Assembly (NCBI GenBank): GCA_022793795.1
Contig: JAAWDM010000023.1
Location: forward strand, 1 to 64,000
Direction of reading: 5' to 3'
Source of the DNA: Bacillota bacterium
Lineage (GTDB): Bacteria > Bacillota > Clostridia > Peptostreptococcales > Anaerovoracaceae
Length of the DNA: 64,000 bases
Shown one piece after another: positions 24,269 through 32,909 of this stretch (positions are counted from its first letter, which is position 1; the number at the start of each line of letters is the position of its first letter). The translations under genes and the position numbers were made by a program. The notes under the pieces are model-generated. The model ran no database searches. It saw only the letters and a list, made by a program, of their open reading frames with translations, and was not told where the DNA came from.

Positions 24269-26651
24269 AGAGAAGATAGAATTGGTAGTGAAGGGGTACC
24301 TGTTAAAGGATAAAAAGGGTACGATTCTCACATGGCTGTTTCTCTGTTTCGTTACAGCCTTTCTCTTGGTGGGAAACCAGCTGTTTGCAAACGTTGAGAT
24401 GGCCAACAGACTCAATGCAGAGGCCTTGGAGGGAAAACAGCACGCTACCTATTTCGGACTTTCAGAGGAGGAATTTCTAAAGATAAAAGAGTGGGATTTT
24501 GTGGCAGAGGCAGGCCAGAGTTTCTCGCTAGGATGTACAGAAGACGGAACCTCCTTTGCCTATATAGATGAGGTTTTTCGGAATTTAGGCGCTACAGTGG
24601 CCGATAGCAATATAAAAGAGACCATAGATGGGCGCTGGGCAGAAAAGGCCGATGAAGTTGTGTTTACACAAAATTATATGGAGAAATATGGACTGCAGGT
24701 GGGAGATAAGGTCTGTGTTAATCTGACAGCTACAGATGCAGATACAGGAGACGAAATGTTTTCCATACCGAATCTCGACCTTACCATTGTTGGAGTCATC
24801 CATAACGTTACGGGATTTATAGATCGAAAAACTGGTTACGTTTCCTGGCAGCTTGCAGATTCGATTATCAAAGAAAAAGGCGGAACGGTAAATGTAGAAG
24901 TCAGGTTTGACAGGCAGGAAAAGATTACAGAATATTTTGATGCATTGAACGCCTATTTAGGCTATGAGGGGGAAGCATTAGAAGCTTTAAACGGGCGGAA
25001 AAACCTGATGCTGGTCGATGCTGTTGACGATAGCGGAGAACTGAAAAATAAGAACCGGATGATGAATTTTGCCATATGGCTCATATGTGTCATGGTGGTA
25101 TATCATATCTTTTATAATCGCCTTTCTGAAAAGAGGCGGGATTTTATGGCTCTGCGGAAAATAGGGTTTCAGCCTAAAGATTTGTTGAAAATTACTGGAA
25201 TTGAGATGCTGCTCCTTGTCTGCATGGGCGTTGTGACGGGTATTCTGGCGGGCTCCTTAGTCAATCAGGCGCTATACAGTCAAGTGATGAAGGTATTCAT
25301 CCATGATTACGATGCCGGTCAGTTGGTGTCCTCCGCTCTGTCATGGAAAGCCATGGGGAGTACAGTTTTGATGATTCTGCTCATGCTCCTACCTACCATT
25401 GCCATGATATTGGTGCAGCTTAGAACGGTAATGCCTGTAGAAGTCATGGGAGGCAGAAGAAAAGATAGAAAGAAGATGGTTCTGGCCATGACCATCGTAT
25501 CTTTGACGGCAATTTTGATTAGCAGTCTTGGGATTCAGGACAATCACAGTGACGAGGGAATTCTTTATGTGAAAACATATGTGCCGGGGGAACTGCAGAT
25601 AACAGCAGGCAGCGTATTTGAGAACATGCGGGGCGGCGACATTCCAGCCATATCTGATGAGGCATTGAAGGAGATGGAAGAAATTCCTGGTATCAGCCAG
25701 ATACAGGATTATGAAATCGATTATGAAAGCGGCGTGTTCTTATGTGAGGAAAAGCAGTCTTTAAATCCAGAAGGGAGTTTTTATGAGGCGTTTTTGGAAA
25801 TGGAGCAGAAGACGGATGGAAGAAATCAATGTCTCTATAATGTGACTTTAGTAGCAACGGATCATATGGAGGCGTTGGTTCCCTCCTATGATGAGAAAAG
25901 GGATGGACCTGTGGCCATTATGGAAGGAGATTTGGTAAAGACTCTCAATTTAAATGTGGGAGATGCGGTAACTCTCTATGATTCTAGTCTGGTGGGGGCG
26001 AAATCAAAGGATGAGTGTAGTGCTGTGGATGTAAAGCTTTTGGATGTCCAAAACATCATATTGTCAGAAAATCATCTGGGTGGAAATCTTTTAATTGTGG
26101 ACCGGCAAACTGCAGATTTCTTTGGGGGAGAAAGAGATAGACAGGTGGTAAACGTGTGGACAGAGGAGGGAAGGGAACCGGCAGTCTCCTTGCAGTTAGA
26201 GAGACTGTCGGAACATTACGGCTATTCCTTTCACAGCGTTAGCCGTCAGGCACAGCAGTATATGGATTCCGATCGAAATCAGAAAGTGATGCACTGGTTC
26301 TTTATCATTCTACTGGCTGGGATTGGGACCTTGATTTATTTTAACGCAGCGTTCACCAATCTGCTGAATAGGAGAAGGGATTTTGCGGTCATGCACAAGA
26401 TTGGTATCAGAAAGAAGGAAATGTATGGCAAGGCGCTAAAGGAAGGTCTGTGTCAAGGGCTTATAGCAGCGGCAATGATCTGCATGGGGCAGGTCGCTTT
26501 ATGCATCAGCACAAAACAATGGGCTGTCCATATGTTTGCGGCAATCGATGGAGGGGTGGTAATGGTATGTATGCTGTTTCCGGTGTTCATCTTATATCAT
26601 ATTCTTGGCCGCCAGAGAGGTAAAAAGGGCTGGCGCCTTAACGGAAGATAA
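24261..26651 (+). CDS. FtsX-family ABC transporter permease
   Basis: This protein of about 796 residues has two FtsX-type repeats. There is an N-terminal membrane segment near residue 25, a first extracellular domain (about 40-265), three membrane segments to about 395, a second extracellular domain (about 430-670), and three more membrane segments to the end. The ATG at 24261 overlaps the ATPase stop codon, with GAGGATGGTGAG upstream. Such permeases handle peptides, lipids or lipoproteins, or act as mechanotransmitters. With the two-component system, antimicrobial peptide resistance is a reasonable guess only. Confidence 0.88.
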   Translation: MTREKIELVVKGYLLKDKKGTILTWLFLCFVTAFLLVGNQLFANVEMANRLNAEALEGKQHATYFGLSEEEFLKIKEWDFVAEAGQSFSLGCTEDGTSFAYIDEVFRNLGATVADSNIKETIDGRWAEKADEVVFTQNYMEKYGLQVGDKVCVNLTATDADTGDEMFSIPNLDLTIVGVIHNVTGFIDRKTGYVSWQLADSIIKEKGGTVNVEVRFDRQEKITEYFDALNAYLGYEGEALEALNGRKNLMLVDAVDDSGELKNKNRMMNFAIWLICVMVVYHIFYNRLSEKRRDFMALRKIGFQPKDLLKITGIEMLLLVCMGVVTGILAGSLVNQALYSQVMKVFIHDYDAGQLVSSALSWKAMGSTVLMILLMLLPTIAMILVQLRTVMPVEVMGGRRKDRKKMVLAMTIVSLTAILISSLGIQDNHSDEGILYVKTYVPGELQITAGSVFENMRGGDIPAISDEALKEMEEIPGISQIQDYEIDYESGVFLCEEKQSLNPEGSFYEAFLEMEQKTDGRNQCLYNVTLVATDHMEALVPSYDEKRDGPVAIMEGDLVKTLNLNVGDAVTLYDSSLVGAKSKDECSAVDVKLLDVQNIILSENHLGGNLLIVDRQTADFFGGERDRQVVNVWTEEGREPAVSLQLERLSEHYGYSFHSVSRQAQQYMDSDRNQKVMHWFFIILLAGIGTLIYFNAAFTNLLNRRRDFAVMHKIGIRKKEMYGKALKEGLCQGLIAAAMICMGQVALCISTKQWAVHMFAAIDGGVVMVCMLFPVFILYHILGRQRGKKGWRLNGR

Positions 26652-26668
26652 CCGTTAGGGCGCCAGCC
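26628..26668 (+). terminator. 17-bp hairpin spanning the permease stop codon
   Basis: GGCTGGCGCCTTAACGG (26628-26644) pairs with CCGTTAGGGCGCCAGCC (26652-26668), with one G-U pair. The 7-base loop holds the TAA stop codon. Only TGTTGGGGG follows, so a T-run is lacking. A similar hairpin (AACGG/CCGTTAGGGCG/CAGCC) starts repeat copy C at 41704, so this belongs to the dispersed repeat. Confidence 0.65.
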
Positions 26669-26683
26669 TGTTGGGGGTCGAGG

Positions 26684-26945
26684 GTATAAACTCTGCTGCA
26701 TTGACTCATTTCTCATTTTTGAGGTTGTGTGTCAACAAATTGGCTGAAAACGTTGACTCAGTTTGCAAAACAAAGGGAGTCGTGTCAAAATTTTCATGTA
26801 TTATCATTGGAAAAGGTCCTTAAATGGTAAAATATGGATGGATTTTTTGACCAAATCCGCTGATTTTAGGAAATGTGTTAACAAGGCTTACCTTTGACCT
26901 TTCTATCCTGGACTTAACTCAAATGAACTGCGTAATAGTCTCGAG
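26684..26945. repeat. Dispersed intergenic repeat, copy A
   Basis: This fills the 298-base gap between the permease and gpmI. Bases 26684-26738 match 41754-41808 almost exactly (GTATAAACTCTGCTG, then TTGACTCATTTCTCATTTTTG). Bases 26752-26884 are homologous to 34198-34330 (GTTGACTCAGTTT, then AAAACAAAGGGAGT and TTTTGACCAAATC). Bases 26885-26911 again match copy C. Relative to copy C, 26739-26884 is an extra 146-base module flanked by GTGTCAACAA and GTGTTAACAA. No gene is seen. Confidence 0.75.
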
Positions 26946-26949
26946 AGGT

Positions 26950-28473
26950 TTACTCAGCCAGACAGTTTCCAGTCATTTCTGCTGGAATCGGCAGTTCCAT
27001 CAACATCAATAATGTAGGTGCGATGTCGGCCAGTTTGCCGCCGGTTTTAAAGCCTTTTACTGGCTCCTTTGCGATGTGGACGAAAGGTACCTGATTGGTG
27101 GAATGGGCGGTGACCACATTGCCATTATCGTCTTCCATATAGTCGGCATTGCCGTGGTCAGCGGTAAGAAGAATCTGACCACCAGCCTCAAGAACAGCAG
27201 GTACGATGCGGCCCACACAGTCATCCAGGGCTTCCACTGCTTTGACAGCGGCATCGAATACACCGGTGTGGCCCACCATATCGGCATTGGCAAAATTGAG
27301 AATAATTAAATCGTATTTGGACGATGCAATTTCTTCAAGGACCTTGTCCGTCACCTGATAGGCGCTCATCTCCGGCTGTAAATCATAGGTGGCAACCTGA
27401 GGGGAAGAAATCAAAATCCGGTCCTCCCGTGGGTTGGCTGCTTCCACGCCGCCGTTAAAAAAGAAGGTCACATGGGCATATTTTTCTGTTTCCGCAATGC
27501 GGAGCTGAGTTAGGTTCAAGCTGGAGATGTATTCTCCCAAGGTGTTTTCCAGCCGGGACGGTGGAAAGGCGATTTCTACATTGGGCATTTCTGCATCGTA
27601 CTGGGTCATACAGATATAGGTCAGGTTTTCTATGGTCTTTTTGCGGGCAAAACCGTCGAAAGCGGGGTCTACGAAGGCGCGGGTGATTTCTCTGGCTCTG
27701 TCCGGCCGGAAGTTGTAAAAGATGATAGCATCGCCGTCCTTTACGAAACCGTCGCCCGTGCATACGGTTGGCAGGATGAATTCATCGGTTTCTCCACGAG
27801 CGTAGGCCGCCTGCACAGCGTTTGCACCACTTGAGGATTTTTGGCCTTGGCCCAAGGTCAGGGCGTCGTAGGCCTTTTCCAGTCTCTCCCACCGTTTGTC
27901 TCGATCCATGGCATAGTATCTGCCGGAGACGATGCCGATTTGGCCAAGGCCTTCTTCTTTCAAATAGGCTTCCAGTTGGTCAATATAGTGGATACCGGAG
28001 CTTGGCGGCACATCGCGGCCGTCCATGAAGCAGTGGACATACAAGTTTTTGATGCCCCGTTGTTTAGCCAAACGGATCAGGGCTTGCAGATGAGTAAAGT
28101 GACTATGTACGCCGCCGTCGGATAGCAGGCCGAACAGATGCAAGGCGCCGTCAGGTGAAGTTAAAGCATGGTCGCAGGCGTGGTTCAGCGCCTCATTGTG
28201 GAAAAAGACACCGTCTTCGATGGCCTTGGTGATTTTCGTCAGTTCCTGATATACAATGCGGCCGGCGCCTATGTTCAGATGGCCCACCTCTGAATTGCCC
28301 ATCTGCCCTTCCGGCAGGCCGACGGCCAGGCCGCTGGCGTCCAGTCTGGTCATGGGATAGGTTTGAAAGACTTTGTCCAGGTTGGGCGTTTTCGCAGCAG
28401 CGATGGCGTTGCCGCGAGCTGTATCGTTTAGGCCGAAGCCGTCAAGAATCATTAGCATGGTTGGTTTCTTCAT
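26950..28473 (-). CDS. gpmI: 2,3-bisphosphoglycerate-independent phosphoglycerate mutase
   Basis: The 507-residue protein has the normal length. It has LMILDGFGLND at the start (metal-binding aspartate) and the phosphoserine site QMGNSEVGHLNIGAGR; metal ligands recur in TADHGNADYM and MVGHTG. It interconverts 3- and 2-phosphoglycerate in glycolysis and needs manganese. The start has GAGGAGGAGAATACC before ATG. It stands alone rather than in the common gap-pgk-tpi-gpmI operon, at least within this window. Confidence 0.97.
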   Translation of the reverse strand: MKKPTMLMILDGFGLNDTARGNAIAAAKTPNLDKVFQTYPMTRLDASGLAVGLPEGQMGNSEVGHLNIGAGRIVYQELTKITKAIEDGVFFHNEALNHACDHALTSPDGALHLFGLLSDGGVHSHFTHLQALIRLAKQRGIKNLYVHCFMDGRDVPPSSGIHYIDQLEAYLKEEGLGQIGIVSGRYYAMDRDKRWERLEKAYDALTLGQGQKSSSGANAVQAAYARGETDEFILPTVCTGDGFVKDGDAIIFYNFRPDRAREITRAFVDPAFDGFARKKTIENLTYICMTQYDAEMPNVEIAFPPSRLENTLGEYISSLNLTQLRIAETEKYAHVTFFFNGGVEAANPREDRILISSPQVATYDLQPEMSAYQVTDKVLEEIASSKYDLIILNFANADMVGHTGVFDAAVKAVEALDDCVGRIVPAVLEAGGQILLTADHGNADYMEDDNGNVVTAHSTNQVPFVHIAKEPVKGFKTGGKLADIAPTLLMLMELPIPAEMTGNCLAE

Positions 28474-28496
28474 GGTATTCTCCTCCTCGTAAATTC

Positions 28497-28505
28497 AGTA
28501 TACCA
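28497..28505 (-). promoter_or_regulatory. Extended -10 promoter of gpmI
   Basis: On the minus strand TGGTATACT gives an extended -10 (TGnTATACT), about 25-30 bases before the gpmI start codon. The same TGGTATACTGAAT string lies upstream of cca at 63021. Confidence 0.55.
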
Positions 28506-28612
28506 CAGAGACCCCCTTTCCTAAAAGGCGAAAATCTGATAAAATAGAGAAAATGTATCGAATGGATATTAACAGAACTCGGTTAATTGGCAGGGCTTAC
28601 TTGCGCGTAGGC

Positions 28613-28790
28613 AAATGTTGTATTATTTTAAAGTTTTTAAAAAGAATACAACATTTTTGAGCAAATATGTTGTAGAAAGCAGAAAATTAGAAAAAAATAC
28701 AACATAACAGCTTGGGGAAAGCAGCTTACCGATGGGATTAGAAGAAAATGTTGTAGAATTTGCAGAAGGAAAGCGGAAAATACAACATTT
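28613..28790. repeat. Three TGTTGTA...TACAACA inverted repeats upstream of addA
   Basis: The gap 28474-28846 holds three inverted repeats with the same core. The TGTTGTA arms start at 28616, 28668 and 28749, and the TACAACA arms start at 28647, 28698 and 28781 (31, 30 and 32 bases apart). Perfect arms are 12, 9 and 10 bases. A half-site GTTGTA lies at 28831. The spacers are A-rich and not conserved. They could be operator pairs or RNA hairpins in an addA leader. Confidence 0.7.
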
Positions 28791-28846
28791 CAATGGAAGC
28801 AGAGGAACTATCGAGTATTTTGAAAAAGTGGTTGTAGGAGTAAGGA

Positions 28847-31800
28847 ATGGCACAGGTGAATTGGACAAGGGAACAGCGACAGGCAATCGAGACCAGAGGA
28901 AAGAACATTTTGGTGGCTGCCGCAGCTGGTTCCGGTAAGACAGCGGTATTGGTGGAACGAATCAAGGGTTTGATTTTAGAGGAAGGCTGTCCCATCGACA
29001 GGATGCTTATCGTGACCTTTACCAACGCGGCGGCGGCAGAGATGAAGGAGAAGATTTTTCAGGCCATCAATCAGGCTGCCGAGGAGTTGGCAGAGACGGG
29101 GGAAACACAGTTAGCCTTTTTGCGGGAGCAGTTGAATCTATTGCCTTCTGCCAATATCAGCACCTTCCATGCCTTTGCTCTTGAAATCATAAAGAAGTAT
29201 TTTTATATCATAGATATAGAGCCTAATTTCAGAATTTGCGATGACGCCCAGCAGACCATCATGCGGGCCAACGCCATGGAGAATCTGCTGGAAGAGTTTT
29301 TTGATAAGGATGATCCGGATTTTTTGGCCTTTCTCGACGCTTACAGCGGCGATCGGAACGATGACCGGCTCAAAGAGATGCTGGATAAAGTTTACGATAC
29401 CATACGAAGTTTACCCGAACCGAAGCAATGGCTCCATGAAAAGGTGGAAGTTCTGCGCCGCGGAATCAGCAGCACAGGACAGGCCGCCCCGCTGCTGGAT
29501 TTCCTGTGGGAAATCGCGCAGCAGCGGGTGGCCGCTGCCGGCCGAATGGTCCTGGAGAACCGGCAGCGGGCCTCCGCCGCAGGGCTGGCGGCGGCGGCGG
29601 CCTTGGCAGAGGACGACCTTTTGCAGATAGAAAATCTAAAAGCAGCCTTGGCAGAGCGGGACTATCAAGCCATGAGAGCAGCCCTAAGCGAATTCAAGCT
29701 GGCTACCATGAAGCGGGGCTGCTATAGTTTGGCGGGGGATGCTGACATGGCGGCGGCCCTGAAGAATGCTGCCGCCGGCAATCGGGACGGAGCGAAAAAG
29801 GCTGTCAAGGGGCTGAAGGAGGACTTTTTCGCTGCATCTTTAGAGGAGATGGACAGCCAGATGGCAGCAACCTATGGCGACGGCATCATGCTGGAAAAAT
29901 TGATTTTGCGGTACGACGAGCTTTACAGGGAAGAAAAGCAACGGAAAAACCTGGTGGACTTTGGCGACATTGAGCATTACGCCTATGAAATTTTGCAGGA
30001 TGAAGAGGTCAGCCGGTTTTACAGAGAGCGGTTTCTGCACATTTTCGTAGACGAGTATCAGGACAGCAACGTGATGCAGGAATCATTTTTGGAGCGAATT
30101 CGGCGGGAGGACAACCTGTTTCTGGTAGGAGATGTGAAGCAGAGCATCTACAAGTTCAGACTGGCGGAGCCGGAGATTTTTCAGCGGCGATACAGGGAGT
30201 ACGGCGATCCGGCTGAAACCAAGTCGGAAAAAATCGACTTGAATCAGAATTTCCGAAGCAAGGCGCCCATCATCGATTTTGTCAATCAGGTCTTTGACGG
30301 GGTCATGGAGGATTACGATGAAAACGCAGCCCTTCACATGGGAGACCCTTGTGGCGACCGATTTTATGATGAGCCAGCCCTTTATTTGGCCCAGACGCCG
30401 TGGCAGGAGGATGAGGAACTGGACGACGAACTGAAAAACATGATGAAGGCGGAGAAGGAGGCCTTGGCAGCGGTGAAGCTGATTCGGGACAACCTGGGCC
30501 AGCCCATCTATGATAGCAAGGCGGGATGCGAGAGACCGCTGACCATGAAGGATATCGTGATTCTCATGCGAGGGGTCCGCGGCTATGGAGATATTTTTTA
30601 CAACGTGCTCATGGAAAATCAGCTTCCGGCCTATGTGGACGACAACGACGGTTATTTCGACACCATGGAAATCAATACCTTTATCAGTCTATTGACCATC
30701 ATTGACAATGAGAAGCAGGATATTCCGCTGCTGGCTGTGCTTCGCTCGGAAATCTTTGGATTCACAGTGGAGGAGTTGGCACGAATTCGTATGGCCCACA
30801 AAGAGGACTCCTATTATGACGCTTTCATGGCCTGTGCAGAGGCGTCGGGGCAGCAGTTGGAACCACAACCGGAGCAGCAGTCGGGGCAGCTCAAGCTCAA
30901 TACAAAATGCGCTCATGCCTTGGAACTTCTCCGCAGTTGGCAGAGCCTTTCGGTGTTCATGCCTTTGGAGGAACTGATTTGGAAGCTGCTGCTGGACACC
31001 GGTTTTTATCTGGCTATGGGAGCCATGCCTGGCGGACGCCAGCGGCAGGCGAATTTGCGTGCTTTGGTGGATAAGGCGCTAAGCTATCGCAGGATGCAGG
31101 GCGGCTCCCTCTATGGATTCATCCGCTATATTGAAACCGTCAAGGAGAGAAAGGTGCCCAGCGGCCAGGTGAAACTGGTGGGGGAGGGGGACGAACTGGT
31201 ACGGATTATGACCATCCACAAAAGCAAGGGGTTGGAATTCCCCATGGTCATCCTCAGCGGATTCTGCCGCAATCTCAACTATACCACCCAAGGCCGCTCC
31301 CTCATGATTCACAAAGAGCTGGGGCTGGGCTTTCCCATCATCAATCACCAAGAGAGCTGGTATCAGACCACTGCTTTGCAGAACATGATAAAAGAAAAGT
31401 TTCATCAGGAGGAGGTTGCTGAGGAAAGAAGGGTGCTCTATGTGGCGCTGACCAGAGCAAAAGACCGGCTGGCTCTTTTGGGCATTGTAGGGGATATACA
31501 GGCGGAACTGGATAAAGTGGGAACCGACCAACCAAAGGATCGATCCTATTTCCTGATGACCGGAAAGAAACTCCATCTGACCATGAACTGCTGCCGCACT
31601 ATTGACGACAGCGACCTGGTGCGGCTCACCAGTTGCCACAGCCGCCAGACTGGCCGCGCCCTTGCCCTCCTGGATTCCGGCGCGGCCCCAGCAGCTTCAT
31701 CGGTTTCGGATGAACTGAAAGCACAGGTAGAGGAGCAGATGTCCTTCGTCTACCCTAATGCCCAGGAACTGACGGTGAAGTCCAAGTATTCAGTCAGCGA

Positions 31801-32476
31801 ACTGAACGCTGCCCACCACGCCGGCAGCAATCAAGGGGCAGCCCAGCAGACTGCTGATCAGCAAGCCAAGGCCCAGCAGGCCGCCCGCCTTGCGGGTATC
31901 TCCCTGACAGAACCTGCCTCCTTTAAAATTCGGCAGGCGTTTACACCCATGCAGCGGGGAACCATCTATCACTGCATGTTGGAGCATGTGGATTTTAAAC
32001 AGGCATATGCAGGCGGGGACAGGGCAGCCGCCCATGTGATATTGGAGGCGACTTTGCAAAGACTTGTGGCAGAACGATTTTTGACTGCGGAGGAAGGGGC
32101 GGTCATCGACCTTTCCAATATAGAGAAATTGCTGTTTTCGCCACTGGGAAAGCGGATGGCAGAAAGTCCGGCCATGTATCAGGAACGGCCTTTTAACCTG
32201 AAAATGCCCCACCCCCAGATAGAAGGCAGCCAGGTGATCGTCCAGGGTATCATCGACTGTTTCTTTGAAGAAGGAGGAGAACTGGTTTTGGTGGATTATA
32301 AGACTAGCAGGCTGCACGCGGGAAGAAGTCTGGCAGCAGAGAAGAAACGGATTGCCGCTCAGTACCAAACCCAGTTGGATATCTATCGGAAAGCTTTGGA
32401 GATCGTAACAAGCAAAAGGGTGAGGGAAGCCTATATCTATCTGACCGACTGCGGGGAGTTGGTGGAGATGAAGTAA
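28847..32476 (+). CDS. addA: ATP-dependent helicase/nuclease subunit A
   Basis: The 1209-residue protein has the UvrD-type helicase motifs: Walker A AAAGSGKTAVLVERI near residue 25, VDEYQDSN (motif II), and RRVLYVALTRAKDRL (motif VI). The C-terminal RecB-type nuclease carries LVDYKTSRL. AddA works with AddB as the AddAB helicase-nuclease that resects double-strand breaks for recombination. The usual upstream addB is absent here; gpmI and the inverted-repeat region lie upstream. Start: ATG with GTAGGAGTAAGGA before it. Confidence 0.95.
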   Translation: MAQVNWTREQRQAIETRGKNILVAAAAGSGKTAVLVERIKGLILEEGCPIDRMLIVTFTNAAAAEMKEKIFQAINQAAEELAETGETQLAFLREQLNLLPSANISTFHAFALEIIKKYFYIIDIEPNFRICDDAQQTIMRANAMENLLEEFFDKDDPDFLAFLDAYSGDRNDDRLKEMLDKVYDTIRSLPEPKQWLHEKVEVLRRGISSTGQAAPLLDFLWEIAQQRVAAAGRMVLENRQRASAAGLAAAAALAEDDLLQIENLKAALAERDYQAMRAALSEFKLATMKRGCYSLAGDADMAAALKNAAAGNRDGAKKAVKGLKEDFFAASLEEMDSQMAATYGDGIMLEKLILRYDELYREEKQRKNLVDFGDIEHYAYEILQDEEVSRFYRERFLHIFVDEYQDSNVMQESFLERIRREDNLFLVGDVKQSIYKFRLAEPEIFQRRYREYGDPAETKSEKIDLNQNFRSKAPIIDFVNQVFDGVMEDYDENAALHMGDPCGDRFYDEPALYLAQTPWQEDEELDDELKNMMKAEKEALAAVKLIRDNLGQPIYDSKAGCERPLTMKDIVILMRGVRGYGDIFYNVLMENQLPAYVDDNDGYFDTMEINTFISLLTIIDNEKQDIPLLAVLRSEIFGFTVEELARIRMAHKEDSYYDAFMACAEASGQQLEPQPEQQSGQLKLNTKCAHALELLRSWQSLSVFMPLEELIWKLLLDTGFYLAMGAMPGGRQRQANLRALVDKALSYRRMQGGSLYGFIRYIETVKERKVPSGQVKLVGEGDELVRIMTIHKSKGLEFPMVILSGFCRNLNYTTQGRSLMIHKELGLGFPIINHQESWYQTTALQNMIKEKFHQEEVAEERRVLYVALTRAKDRLALLGIVGDIQAELDKVGTDQPKDRSYFLMTGKKLHLTMNCCRTIDDSDLVRLTSCHSRQTGRALALLDSGAAPAASSVSDELKAQVEEQMSFVYPNAQELTVKSKYSVSELNAAHHAGSNQGAAQQTADQQAKAQQAARLAGISLTEPASFKIRQAFTPMQRGTIYHCMLEHVDFKQAYAGGDRAAAHVILEATLQRLVAERFLTAEEGAVIDLSNIEKLLFSPLGKRMAESPAMYQERPFNLKMPHPQIEGSQVIVQGIIDCFFEEGGELVLVDYKTSRLHAGRSLAAEKKRIAAQYQTQLDIYRKALEIVTSKRVREAYIYLTDCGELVEMK

Positions 32477-32520
32477 ATAAATATTCTGAATTATGTATAA
32501 ATGAAAAGCGATATGAATCG

Positions 32521-32556
32521 AAATTCGGTCTTTTTGTCAAAAAAGGCCGAATTTTT
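32521..32556 (+). terminator. Terminator after addA
   Basis: AAATTCGGTCTTTTT (32521-32535) pairs with AAAAAGGCCGAATTT (32540-32554) with one G-U pair, followed by further T. It lies 45 bases after the addA stop. Confidence 0.85.
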
Positions 32557-32701
32557 TCACAAGACCATCACATTTGCTATACTCACTAGGCATCTCCTAA
32601 AGATTATGTCACAATTTCCCCGAAACGTGTAACCTCCATACCTTAAACGGTGCTTATCAGGGTGAAGGCCTTTCAATACAAAAAGAAAGGAGATGAAAGC
32701 C

Positions 32702-32909
32702 TTGGACGATAACAGAATCGTTGAGCTATATCTGCTCCGCGATGAAGCAGCAATCCAGCAAACCGCAGAAAAATTCGGCAGCCGTTTGCGCTCTCTGGCT
32801 TATGGAATCGTTAATGACCAGCAGACCGCCAATGAATGTGAAAACTACGCTATATCGATGCCGCAATCAGCTTCGGAAGCATCTGGAACAGGAGGGTTAT
32901 ATGTTATGA
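32702..32909 (+). pseudogene. Decayed ECF-type RNA polymerase sigma factor
   Basis: A TTG at 32702, nine bases after AAAGGAG, starts DDNRIVELYLLRDEAAIQQT and GSRLRSLAYGIVNDQQTANECEN, the N-terminus of a gut-clostridial ECF-like sigma factor. Right after ECEN the sequence jumps, one frame over, to TLYRCRNQLRKHLEQEGYML and a TGA at 32907-32909, which is the C-terminus of region 4 of such a factor. About 100 codons in between (most of regions 2 to 4) are missing. So a deletion with a frameshift has destroyed the gene. The original stop still overlaps the ATG of the next gene (ATGA), showing former coupling. Confidence 0.75.

Noticed and set aside
28613-28790. TGTTGTA/TACAACA repeats as a CRISPR array
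   Set aside because: The arms are inverted pairs only 7-12 bases long with uneven distances between pairs (52 and 81 bases) and no conserved 23-40-base repeat.
31790-32368. 192-residue minus-strand ORF
   Set aside because: It is the antisense shadow of the AddA nuclease domain.
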